This document shows, one piece after another, positions 36,723 to 47,643 of a DNA stretch of 64,000 nt. The stretch covers positions 99,874 through 163,873 of the forward strand of contig WHUX01000121.1 of the NCBI GenBank assembly GCA_015179025.1, read 5' to 3'. Under the pieces are notes generated by a model. That model was not told where the DNA came from and made no database searches. It saw only the letters and a program-made list of their open reading frames with translations. The stretch comes from Terfezia claveryi. Taxonomy: Eukaryota; Ascomycota; Pezizomycetes; Pezizales; Pezizaceae. Both the position numbers and the translations under genes were made by a program. Position 1 is the stretch's first letter, and every line of letters begins with the position of its first letter.

Positions 36723-37153
36723 TGTAACGGCGTAAGTCGTTGGCTGTGGCTATAACTAAAGACGTGACTCCAAGGAGCGCACGAAGACGAGACTATAACT
36801 GTAGATTGAAGTATCAAGACAAAAGGCAGAGTCTGTATTACCAAGGTTATAATACAAGATGTTGCGTAAGGAACAAGAACAAGAAACGACAATTACGGCT
36901 TCCTATATACACGATTGCCGTGGCCAAAGGAGTGGCGCCCGACTAACTTGACGTCACCTGCGATCGCAGGTGATGCTCCGCAATCCACCTCTCTAATCCC
37001 TTCTAGTATTAAGACACTCCGAACAAGTCTGTTCAGGTGTCAAATACCGCGCTGATACTCGAACAAGCCTGTTCGGGTGTCAAATACCACGCTGACACTC
37101 GAACAAGCCTGTTCGAGTGTCAAATACCTCGCAAGTAAATTAACGCCATGACA
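36723..37153 (-). repeat. 3' LTR of B
   Basis: TGTAACGGCG..GCCATGACA. U3 holds three copies of the dyad with arms GACACTCGAACA and TGTTCGAGTGTC (37013-37041, 37054-37081, 37094-37121) and the perfect palindrome CACCTGCGATCGCAGGTG (36955-36972). The TATA box is near 36904-36909. Confidence 0.95.
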
Positions 37154-37188
37154 ATATCCCCTTCTTTACGGCCGAAGTCCCTTAAGGC

Positions 37189-38422
37189 TTAGTCTTCGTC
37201 TTTCGGCAATGGTCCTGGTTTGCTCGGATTTCGCCTGTGGAAGTCATCAATAGCCTTGAGTTTGTTGATGTTTGTTGCCGGTTCCCAGTCTGGTCTTTCG
37301 AACCTTACCCATTTCACTAAGTACTCTAATTTCTTCCTCCGAAGACAAGAATCCAAGATTTCTTCCACATGCCACTCTTCCTCCTTATCAACTATCACTG
37401 GTGGAGGTGGTGGGTTGTATTGCCCAGGTAGGGGATTATTATTTGCTGGGTCGAGAAGTGAAACATGCTGGACTCGATGATAGTGCACACTAGTGGGGAA
37501 GTCGAGTTCTTATGCATAGGGGGATATGACCTTGGTGATCTTGTAGGGGCCAATCCATTTATGGTCGAGCTTTCTACTTGGCTGTTGTGTTGTAATGTGC
37601 TGGCTATTAAACCAAACCAGATCTCCCTCCTTGAATACTGGAGCATTATCTCGTCCTTTGTCTGCTTGCTCCTGTTACCATGCCTGTGCCCTAGCCATCT
37701 CATTTTGTAAGTGTTCCGTTATTTCCTTGATCTTCCTAGCCACCTCTATAGTACTCCACTTATTAGGTCGTATGAGCTTCTCCTCGAAATCAAATTGCCA
37801 CAGTGGGTTATGACCATAATTCGCAAAGAAGGGAGATGACCTAGTTGTTTCAGAAGCTTGCTTATTAGCTGCAAACTCGGCAAGATGCAACCAATTCTCC
37901 CAGTCATCCTGCAAATAATTAACATAAACCCGTAAATATTGTTCTAGAGTGGCATTGACTCGTTTGGTCTGGCCGTCAGTTTGAGGGTGAAACGGTGTGG
38001 ACAGGAAAGATTGAATCTTAAGCACTTGACAGAGAGCTTTCCAAAAGTGAGAGATGAATTGAGGCCCACGGTCTGATACAATTGTTATAGGAAGACCATG
38101 GAGGCGGAAGATATGCTGAGCATATAGATCTGCTAATTGGTCTGCAGTAGTGGTATCACGACAGGGAATAAAGTGCCGCATTTTAGTTAGTCGACATACT
38201 ACTACCAAAATTGCGTTGTATCCATTTGACCAGGGTAACCCAATAATGAAATCCATTAAGATATCCTGCCAAGTGCCTTGGGGAATTGCGAGTGGTCGAA
38301 GAATACCGTATGGGGCATGTCGTGTTATTCGAGCACGTTGACAGGGGTGACAGTTGCATACATACTGATCAACATCCTTATGCATTTTTGGCCAATAATA
38401 TTGTCGCGAGATAAGCTCAAGC
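37189..38422 (-). pseudogene. Gypsy B pol, integrase and chromodomain part
   Basis: It resumes after the C2 insertion with the second half of the integrase HHCC finger (CNCHPC, near 38360-38340). The catalytic core follows: Asp in MDFIIGLPWSNG, Asp in SDRGPQFISHFW, Glu changed in the TDGQTKRVN segment, where Lys stands at the usual Glu position. GPY-like sequence and a chromodomain (37400-37230: EEEWHVEEILDS..YLVKWVRFERPDWEP) end at the stop near 37189. One or two frame changes occur near 37500-37690. The Lys for catalytic Glu (GAA to AAA) would inactivate integrase. Confidence 0.88.
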
Positions 38423-38427
38423 GTCTT

Positions 38428-39106
38428 TGTAATGAATGGTACTAGACAGTATTCATTCGATACCGTTTATACAATCTATATCCGTAGGCACGGACGTTTG
38501 TGTATTTCGGTTCTGCTGAGGTAAGACCTCAGAAGGGTAGAGAGATTACTATGTGGGACGTTCCCGAAGGGAACAGTAATTAACTGGTGTAATCTATCTT
38601 ATATGATTTGTGCTATCTAAGCTATATGATCTTGATCTGATTGGAATATAGGCTTGCTTGCTCTGAAGGCTTGCTTGGTTGCTTCTTGTCTTCTGTGGAT
38701 TCCAGAGGTAATCCAGTGGCCTATTTATACTCCTCTGAAATCTGATGACTAAGGAAATAAATACAATAAAGGGTTGCACACCAGAAGGTGATACGCTGTA
38801 CAAAAGGGGTCATGTGGCCATGGTAATGAGTCACAGGCCTTAAACGATGGTCATGTGGCCATGATAATAAGTCACACACCTTTAAACAGAGGTCACGTGG
38901 CCATAATGAGGGTGTCTTCATATGGCAAGTACGATGGAACTTTCCATAGCAGATTCCGCGTGCTATGGACACTTATAAAACAGTATGGGGTGGTAGAAGG
39001 CTAGTCCTTCAACCGAGAGGCTTAGTTACATAACATAGTAGTAATATAGGAAATACAAAAGTATATAATCAATTATATAAGCAATGAGATAACATTCTCT
39101 ATTACA
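38428..39106 (-). repeat. 3' LTR of C2
   Basis: 679 bp (TGTAATGAATGG..TCTATTACA). Hairpin GTTCCCGAAGGGAAC at 38560-38574, TATAAATA box on minus near 38730-38722. Directly next to it (39107-39120) is the polypurine complement CTTCCCCACAT. Confidence 0.95.
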
Positions 39107-39134
39107 CTTCCCCACATAGAAGAATTTCCTATTC

Positions 39135-42100
39135 TTACTTCCTTCGCTCTGCCATATTGGTTTCCATACGTCCTAAGATTTGATGCATTGTTAATACATT
39201 AGCATTAACGTGAATATCCTTATTGTTTCCTTGACTCATGATTCTATCTCGTTCTTGTTGGATGAGAGCTCGGGTCTCATCTCTGGTTCGTGGTCCTTGT
39301 TTTCCTTTAGTCCTTTGACATCTCTTGAATGTATCTTCCATGCTTCCGGTCGTCCAGAAGTCTTGAAGAATTTCGGTGGTGATATCCTTGGCGTTTACCT
39401 AGGAATCATATTTAGGAGTGTATCCTAGCCATCTGACTTTATATTGTCATTCTCCAGTTCGAGGAGTTGTTCTAAATTCTAATACCTTTTCAACTTCATA
39501 ACGATTCTCTTGAATTGGTCCTGGTTCTTGAGTTTGTCTATGAGGGAACTGGGTAGGATCGTTTTCATAGTAGGGTTTAAGTTTGCTGATATGAAAAGTA
39601 TTGTATATGAGGTGGAGGTCAGGTTGACTGGATAGGTCTAGGCTATAGTTATTACGTTTCCGATTACTAGAAATAATGGGAAATGGGCCTAGCCATTTTG
39701 GTTTTCTCTTGGGTGAGACATTCGATAGGTTGATATTTTCTGAGGAAAGCATAACTTGTTGTCCGACTGAAAATTTGGCTGTATTAGGTAGTCGTTTGTT
39801 CGCTTGAGATGCTTGAGTCTTTTTGGCGTCATATAGGTTTTTAGACGTTACCTCATGACATTCATTTGCGGGTATATATGCATTAATTGGGTATGGAAGT
39901 ATCGATACGCCAAGATGTGCATTAAATCTAAATAGTGTAGAAAAGGGACTATTCTGTCTAGCGGCGTTATACCTAGAGTTAAGTTTTAACTGTATCTCTG
40001 GTAGTTTCTGTAGCCAATCAAATCCTTCGATTTTACAGGCTCTTGCTACTTGTAGAATTTCTTTGTTCACAATTTCCGATTGTCCGTCTACACTTGGATG
40101 ATATGCGGTAGACGGTTCCAACTTGATTCCATTATTCCTAGCCCAATCTTGAAAGTGCGTTGACATAAAAAGAGTGTCGCGGTCAAAAACAATACAGAAA
40201 GGGTATCCCATAGTCAGGACTACATGAGTATCAAAGGTAGCAGTACATTGTTCTGCTGTGAAATTATCTGAGACAGGAATAAGAAACTTGAATCCTGATT
40301 GTCTATCGACAATTGTCCAAAGTCGTGAAATACAAACTACATGATCTTCTTCAACAGGAATATTTGGGTACAAAATTGAACACTTAGTAAACACAGGTGC
40401 TACTTTAAGAAAATCCATCGATATGTCAGTCCATGGCCTACTTGGTACATGTAATGGAGTTACGAGTCCAAGTGGCGCCTTGTTGGAATACTTTGTCCGT
40501 TGACAAGTATCACAACTTCTAATATAGTCCTTAGTTGGTTCTGCAAAGGACTGGCAATCATATCCATCAGCAAGAAAAAAGTGGCATCGGGACGCCAGGT
40601 GGTGTCTCTAGGAGACAAGGTTGTCTCTGGTGTCTTTTGTGTCTTTTATGTCTCCTAGGTGTCTCCTGAGTGTCTCCTATATGTCTCCCAGTGTCTCCCA
40701 GTGTCTCCTGGAGACACTGGGAGACATTCTGCCAATCGTGGAGACATACCTTGTCTCCAGTGGCAATACTGTCTCTAAAGACACTGGAGACAAACTATTT
40801 TCTTTCCTGATGTCGGTCAGTAAGATATTTCATTGTTTTTTCAATGCCACCATGAGCGGTTGCTTCATGTGCCTCTTTAATAACCAATTCGAGATAGTTC
40901 TTACCTTCGATGTTAAAGGTAGAGGGCAAGACTAGTCTCCATTGTCCTTGTCGGTTCTTGACATACAAAAATCCGTCTTTTCTTCTATGATCCTTACGAT
41001 TCACAAAGGTATCATAATAGTTCTTCCAGATAGGACATACTCTCATACATGATTGATATGCGGCTTTCATACCCGTACCTTGGTCAAGCCAGTGTGTAAT
41101 GAAGTAGTCCTTGTCATCTTCTCATCCGTCGCTGATGTGCTTCTCTTCAATGAGCTTGTTGAGGGTCAGTTCGATCCTTGTGTTGAAGTCATTGATGGTG
41201 GGTTTCTTCTCCTTGCATGTAGAAGCATTATGTCCTGAGAACTTACAGAAATCACAACACTGTCTGGAGGTCTTGGTGTCTTGAACGAAAGAGGGTAGAT
41301 CTTCGTCAATGGCTACTCACTTTTTAGAATGAGTGGTGACGGCGGCGGTGTTGATTGGAATTACGTTACTGCTGCTAGCAGTTGCAGCTGGTTGTTGAGG
41401 TGCATTCCATGGTTGTTGTGGGGCAACAGGAGTATTTATGATCTCCTGTTCCATTTGTCGATTGGTTATCTGTTCGGTAGGGTTACTGAACTGAATGCTG
41501 GGTTGGAGAGTAGGTTGTGTCGGCTTGTTGGCAATCCATCTTTTTGCCTATTCTCCGATTTCCTGGATAGCTTCTTCACGGCTGAGAGCTGGTGGAGGTG
41601 GATAAGCTGGCGTTTGTTGTACTGGTGCTAGTTCCTTTTGAGGATCATTTGTGGCTAGGATATGCGCAATACGAGTCGTAAGGAATTCCTTCTCCTTCTT
41701 AAGAACTGAGGCTGTCAGGTCACAGTTCAAAATGCCATGTCCGTGGTAGTTGCAAATTGCACATGTTTCGACGGTAAACATGCGGTTGTTCATGGCGTGG
41801 GAGCTGCCATGAACTAGACAGTAAAAATCACGGCAAAAGGACTAGTGCATCCTTTTATGTTGTTGCCAATTGCTATGAGCCAGGTCGATAGCAATTTCTT
41901 TCGCTTCTTCGGGAGCGAGGGTATTTTGTTGTGCGTTTTCAGAAGATGGAGGCCTATATCTTAGCCCAAGAACTATTAAGGGTTTGTTTTTGTTTATATT
42001 GGGTACACGATCATTCCCGCTGAAAACTTCTTCCGGTATAGTGGATAGAGTCTCGTCGTCTGAGGACTCTTCTTCTTTTATCATGTCATATTCGCTTGCT

Positions 42101-42893
42101 TCGTCTGGGATGTCCTCGAAGTATGGACAGAAGATATGGTGTCTAAGTTCTTCGGCTCTTCCACGACATTTGTTGAAGTCGCAGTCGACATTCTTGAAAT
42201 TGATAGCTCCGCGAGAAACCATATTGTTCTGAGTAGAGGTTTCTGGTGAGTGGAAAGTTCTTAAAGCGTTAGTAGAGATGTTGCGCTTGTAGGTATGGTT
42301 AGAAGGATCGATGCTGTTGGAGATATAATCGTCCTCGGTGGTGGGAGTGTCCAAGTATTTATGCTTTCTTGATAGAGCGTCTGCTATCAAATTTTCCTTT
42401 CCTGTGGTATGCTGTGTGTCTGTATCAAATTCCATTAGGTAATCTTGCCATCGCCTCAATTTTTGACTTGCAGGCGTTTAAGTATGGAAGATTACTAACG
42501 GTTTGTGGTCGGTAAGGATAGTGAATTTGTGACCTCTCAATTGTGCTTCAAAAAATTTTAATGAGTCAATAATCGCTAATAATTCCTTTTGAAAGGTAGG
42601 ATAATTGAGTTGTACTAGATTAAATATTCTAGAGTGGAAGCATGATGGTCTGATGTACGTCAACGGTCTTTGACCTATCCAAGATCTAGTCCTACATCAC
42701 TAGCATCACAGACTAAATATTTGGGTTCAGTAGATTCATTATTCCAGGGTTTTAAAATATGTGGGGAATTCACGAGTTCTTTGAGTTTTTCAAACGCTGC
42801 GTTATGAGTATCTGTCCATTCCTATTTCTTTGTTTCTCCTTGCAGTTCTGGCAGGGTGCTCTCATACAATGCCAAGTCAGGAATAAATCTGCT
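39135..42893 (-). pseudogene. C2 pol: RNase H end, Cys/His linker, integrase, chromodomain
   Basis: From right to left: end of RT and RNase H (42820-42420, FTILTDHKPLV), an acidic linker with CDFNKCRGRAEEL..HHIFC (42170-42120), a knuckle CAICNYHGHGILNC (near 41763-41722), a second knuckle region near 41260-41215, the integrase finger split by the MITE, and the core 40418-39800. The core has Asp in MDFLKVAPVF, Asp in VFDRDTLFMSTHFQ and Glu in VDGQSEIVNKE. The chromodomain is at 39520-39380 (YEVEKVLEFRTTPRTG). Stops near 39446 and 39400 interrupt the chromodomain. The C-terminal tail has MHQILGRMETNMA, close to the polypurine tract. Confidence 0.88.
40565..40812. mobile_element. 248-bp MITE with P1-like ends
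   Basis: The element is absent from the matching place in C3 (60676: CATATCGGTCAG), giving exact borders. It begins CATCAGCAAGAAAAAAGTGG and ends CTATTTTCTTTCCTGATG, with flanking TC on both sides as a 2-bp duplication. The first 24 bases are identical to P1. The interior is made of GTCTCC/GGAGAC motifs in both orientations. It has no coding capacity. Confidence 0.9.
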
Positions 42894-44475
42894 GAGATAA
42901 TTAATGATTCCAAGGAATCCTCTAAGATCCTTTTTTCTTGTAGGAGTTGGAAATGTTAATATAGTAGTCCTCTTCTTCGGGTCTACATGTAATCCATCTG
43001 ATGTCAAAACGTGTCCTAAGATTTCCAATCTTGGAGTAAAGAACTGGCATTTGCTTTCTTTGAGATAAAATTTCTCATCCTGTAGACGTTGAAGTACTTT
43101 CTTCAATAATTCTACATGTTCTTCATACGTTTTAGAGAATATAATAATATCATTGATATAGATGATTAAATTTTTATAGACCATGTCCTTAAAAATTTCA
43201 TGCATAACACGAACCATGGTAGCAGGTGCGTTACGATCCCCTTGTTGCATAACTCTACTTCTAAATATCCCATGTGACATAAAAAGGTAGAGTGTTGCTC
43301 AGACTCTTCATCGTTCCTGATATTAAAAAATCCGTCAGCTAAGTCGACCTTAGTCCAAATGGGATTCTCCGCTATGAGTTCAATTGCTTCATTAATATTT
43401 GGCAATAGGGTGTGGTCTGGTTCGACAGCTAAATTGCAGTCTCGACAGTCATTGACATGTCGGGCTTCTTCCAGTTTATCTGTTTAGGGATAGTGAACAT
43501 GACTACAGCATTTGTGTCATTTTCTACTCTATATATGTGACCTGATGCTTCTTCTTCAACTAATTTATCATGGATTTGTTGTCTAAATCGATGTCCTGAG
43601 GGTCGCCATTTTGGTATCCAAGTAGCTCCTGCTTTTGGTTTGATAGAGTGATTAATTTTTCTTAGTGGCAGGTAATTCCCATGGAATTGTCTTGGGAAAT
43701 AATAAGGGAAACTCCGTTACAGGGTTGAATTGTTTCTGTACCATAGAAACAGCTGTCACGAGTTCTCTTTCTGAATCGGTTTCGTCTGCGTCACTAATGT
43801 TTTCCCAATTATCTGGTTCACTATAATCTGTGACTGATTCACAGCTGACCTGTGTATACGCTGATCTTATACCATTCGCCATGGTTCTAGATCCCTTCCA
43901 TACACTTAGCTGGAATCATGGAATGTTTTCCGGCTGGATAGTATCTGGTTCCTGATGGGCAGGAATTATTGCTCGCACTTTGCTGAGAGCAGGTTCTCCT
44001 AGTATCATGTCCCATCCAGTCAAATGAGCTACATAGAACGTTCGTTCTTCTACATAACCTATCCAATCAAGTTTATAGTACAAGCTTTGTCTATCGTTCC
44101 TTTTGAGCCTTTAATTGCAGTACTTAACGATTTCTTCTCGATACTTCTAGTCGGTATTTTATACAGGTGTACAAATTGAGAATTGATTAAGTCTCCTCCC
44201 TTCATTTGGAGATCAATTAAAGCTAGTGCGGGGTGTTCGTTAGCTTTAACGAATACCTTGCTAAAATCTGGTACCTGTCTTGACAAGGGTCGTTCCTTGA
44301 TTTTATCCTTATTGTTTTTATCCTTGGTGGCTATCGGCATAGCTAAATCTTGTGCGGCTGTACGCATGGGTACCTTATTTTTTCGTTTCCTACAGTCCTT
44401 GTAGGAGTGTCCAGGGTTCCAACACCATAGACATTTCTTGTCTTTAATTAATTGCATCTTCGTCTTCTGATCCAA
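42822..44475 (-). pseudogene. C2 nucleocapsid, protease and RT
   Basis: A canonical CCHC knuckle CLWCWNPGHSYKDC lies at 44433-44392. The protease-like part follows (ALIDLQMKGG near 44230-44200). RT starts around 43480 and has VDLADGFFNIRND (43330-43290). The catalytic box reads YINDIIIFS (near 43165), Asp to Asn, while C1 has YIDD. A single-base loss near 43265 shifts the frame between the two RT pieces. It ends in LRGFLGIINYLSRFIPDL, the typical RT connection end. Confidence 0.85.
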
Positions 44476-46660
44476 TTTTTTTGTGATGGTGTCCCAATCT
44501 GAGTCCTTCCGATTTTCTGTGTTGGGTTTGGTGTTGGGATTGCTGCTAGGATTAAATCCTGTTTTTTGTCGTTGATTCTGGTCCCTGCATGGACCGTGAC
44601 TTCGATTTTCATTCCGAGGGTGTTGTCGTCGTGATGTATTTGTTGTGGATAGTAGGGCAATATCCTTCTTGGAAGCTTCATATACTCCACTTGATATACG
44701 AGCTGATCATATGACCATTCTTCTTTGATTAAAGGAATTAATATAGCTGACATGTATGGCGGCAGGTGATTAAGAAACTTTCTTCTTTTTACTTCCTGCG
44801 ATATTGATTTTTGCCATCCTTGTCAATCAATTTGATTTGCATTTCAGTAAGCCAGTTGGCAAACTGTTTGATTCCCATGTGACGTCCATCCTTGTATGGT
44901 GTGGCTGTCTCCCATCGTTTCCACAAAATGTCCTTACTAGTAGAGGGTATCAGAAAATCCCTTAGCGCTAGTATGAAACCAAAGAATATTGCATTCTTTC
45001 CTTTTTCTCTTAGGAATTGATTATAAGTAGTGAGCGTGCTCCCTTCCATTCTGAATCCAACAATTTCCAGAGCTCAAGCGCCTTCTAAATCTATTCTTTT
45101 GAGAACAAACCAACGTTGCATTGCTATGGCCCAAGAGTCAAAATATTGTGAGTCTTGCCATTTTTTGTCTTCTCCTCTTAATTTTTCTGGCATATCAATC
45201 TTTATTCCTTTTAAAGCATTCGTTGCTTTATGGTTACCTATTGTAACCATTCCTGTTGTAGATTCCCATTGCTGGTATTCAACTGATTTTCCTCGTTTGG
45301 GTTTTCTTTTAAGAGTTTGACTTGCAACTGACGATGCCTTATCAGAGTCCGAGCTATCATCTCCGCTATCATCGGGGTCTCGTCCTCCTCCTTGTGTTTT
45401 CTGCTTCTGTGGTCTGTCCTGTATCTAGATCATCATCGTCTTCTGGTAATTCTATATCTTCTGGTGGTTGGTCTTTGTCGTCTGGTTCATTGGCTGACCC
45501 AGTCCTCCTTCTGGTGTCTCAGGTGCTCGACCTTTGCCTTTCGATTGATCTTTGGTGTTCTCAGGAACGCTCCTGGAAGTCCTTTGCTAGGATTGAAAAA
45601 ATCCTCCACGGTATGTGCTGATTCTTCTAGATGAGTGCCGCTCATCATGAATGCCATTATTTCTTCCCAGTTATTTATTACCCAATTCGGTTTCCTTAAA
45701 AGTGGAACAACAGGTTTCCTTAATTCTTTACTTAAAAATGCATTCATTTCTAAGTCTTCTTCTTTGAATGGGTAAGGTGTTAGCCATAAGTAGTGTTTTG
45801 CTACGGCTTCCATTAAGAGTCGAGTATCATCAGGATGATACTGTTGGGCATGTCCCATTGAGCGAGTATATTTCAAAATCTCCTCAATTGTTGGAAGATG
45901 TCTGTTCCAAAATTCTTCTGGTGCGAGAGGTAAAGCCATACTAAAATATAGTTTGGTTCCTGCTCCACCTGGTTCTCCTATTTCTATATCGATGGGCAGA
46001 TTTATTTCCCCTTCTGTGTTAGGAATTATAAATCTGATTTTTCTGGGAGTTTCTTCTACTAATTTCTTAATATCTTTGGGTAACATAGTTAACCGTCTCG
46101 ACCTCTTAGTCTTCTTACTAAGTTCAGACGCCATTTGTCTGATTTCGTCGTCTGTCCACAACCAAATGCAGCTGGTTATGCGATACGATCGTGAGTTACT
46201 TTTCTTCTTTGGCACTTTCTGTGCTGATGGTGTGGTGGCTGATGATCCTTATGATCTCGTTCGACTGACGGTTCTGTTGGCTCAGTGGCTCACGAGGCTG
46301 GTGAGGCTGGATGTCAGGATCCTGATGTTTCTTATGGTCCTGGTTTTTCTTCGTCTACTGGTCTAGAATCTAGTTCTAGTTCTTCCGGCAAGAGTGTCAC
46401 GTTTTCTGATTGGTGTGTTGAGGTAGACGTTGGGGGCGCAGAGGTATTGGTAGAGATGTTTGGGCCTAAGGAAGGTTCTGATGGAGGTAATTCTTTTCTG
46501 GAGGAAATGGCTGCAGTGGAGGCAGCGAGATTTGAGCCTTGGGATTGTGACGCTTGGTTGTTTAGACCAATTATTCCTGGGACCTGGGGGGCCGGTTTTT
46601 CAATGGTGTACTGGATTTACAGGTACAGATGTAATGGCGGTTGCCAGGAGTGCAAGATGA
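44476..46660 (-). pseudogene. C2 gag
   Basis: A Ser/Pro/Glu-rich N-terminal part (about 46640-46240: NNQASQSQGSNLAAS.., TLLPEELELDSRPVDEEK) holds several TAA/TGA stops and a frame change near 46230. The capsid part 46215-45487 is open for about 240 residues. A Gln/Asp-rich linker and further blocks run to 44789 and 44753-44476. The true start codon is uncertain; the 242-residue block begins with GTG, so it is not the natural start. The knuckle follows in the next feature. Confidence 0.75.
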
Positions 46661-46959
46661 GTTGTCGATCTTATTGGGAAAAGTGTTGTGAACGAGGGTG
46701 GGATTGTTTAATGTGGGATACTACTGCCCATTAAGCTCTGCTTAGCTTGCTTCTAAGTCTTTTATTGATGTACTGCAGTTGAGAGTCTAATGTCTCGTTT
46801 GTTGGATTTTGTTGGCTAGCTAGTTGAATAACGATATCGATTTTATATGTGCACTTGGGTGTCGAATTGTATACACTTGCGTGAGTGTAATATAAGTATC
46901 CGAAGGTTGATCAGGCATTGGATTTAAGAGTAAAGATTAGGTAAGTGAGTTAAAAAAAA

Positions 46960-47638
46960 TGTAATAAATGGTACTAGACAGTATTCATTCGGTACCATTT
47001 ATAAAATCTATATCCGTAGGCAAGGACGTTTGTGTATTTCGGTTCTGCTGAGGTAAGACCTCAGAAGGGTAGGGAGATTACTATGTGGGACGTTCCCGAA
47101 GGGAACAGTAATTAACTGGTGTAATCTATCTTATATGATTTGTGCTATCTAAGCTATATGATCTTGATCTGATCGGAATATAGGCTTGCTTGCTCTGAAG
47201 GCTTGCTTGGTTGCTTCTTGTCTTCTGTGGATTCCAGAGGGGATCCAGCGGCCTATTTATACTCCTCTGAGATCTGTTGACTAAGGAAATAAATAAAATA
47301 AAGGGTGGCACACCAGAAGGTGATGCGCTGTACAAAAGGGGTCATGTGGCCATGGTAATGAGTTACACGCCTTAATCAATGGTCATGTAGCCATGATAAT
47401 GAGTTACAAACCTTTAAACAGAGGTCACGCGGCCTTAATGAGGGTGTCTTCATATGGCAAGTGCCATGGAACTTCCCATGGCAGATTCTGCGTGCTATGG
47501 ACGCTTATAAAACAGTATGGGGTGGTAGAAGGCTAGTCCTTCAACCGAGAGGCTTAGTTACATAACATAGTAGTAATATAGGAAATACAAAAGTATATAA
47601 TCAATTATATAAGCAATAAGATAACGTTCTCCATTACA
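46960..47638 (-). repeat. 5' LTR of C2
   Basis: 679 bp, same length as the other LTR, with scattered differences. The leader begins (minus sense) T8 AACTCACTTACC. Hairpin GTTCCCGAAGGGAAC near 47093-47107. Confidence 0.95.
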
Positions 47639-47643
47639 GTCTT

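Larger units (their letters stand above)
38428..47638 (-). mobile_element. Gypsy chromovirus C2 (full length, nested in B)
   Basis: 9211 bp, two 679-bp LTRs (38428-39106 and 46960-47638), perfect duplication GTCTT (38423-38427 and 47639-47643). It carries gag, protease, RT, RNase H, an unusual Cys/His-rich linker, integrase and chromodomain. A 248-bp MITE sits in the integrase finger region. Mutation is moderate: enough stops to kill it, but blocks are long. Confidence 0.95.

Noticed and set aside
46216..46734. Plus-strand frame of 149 residues
   Set aside because: Antisense of the Ser/Pro-rich gag N terminus of C2, whose sense frame matches C1.
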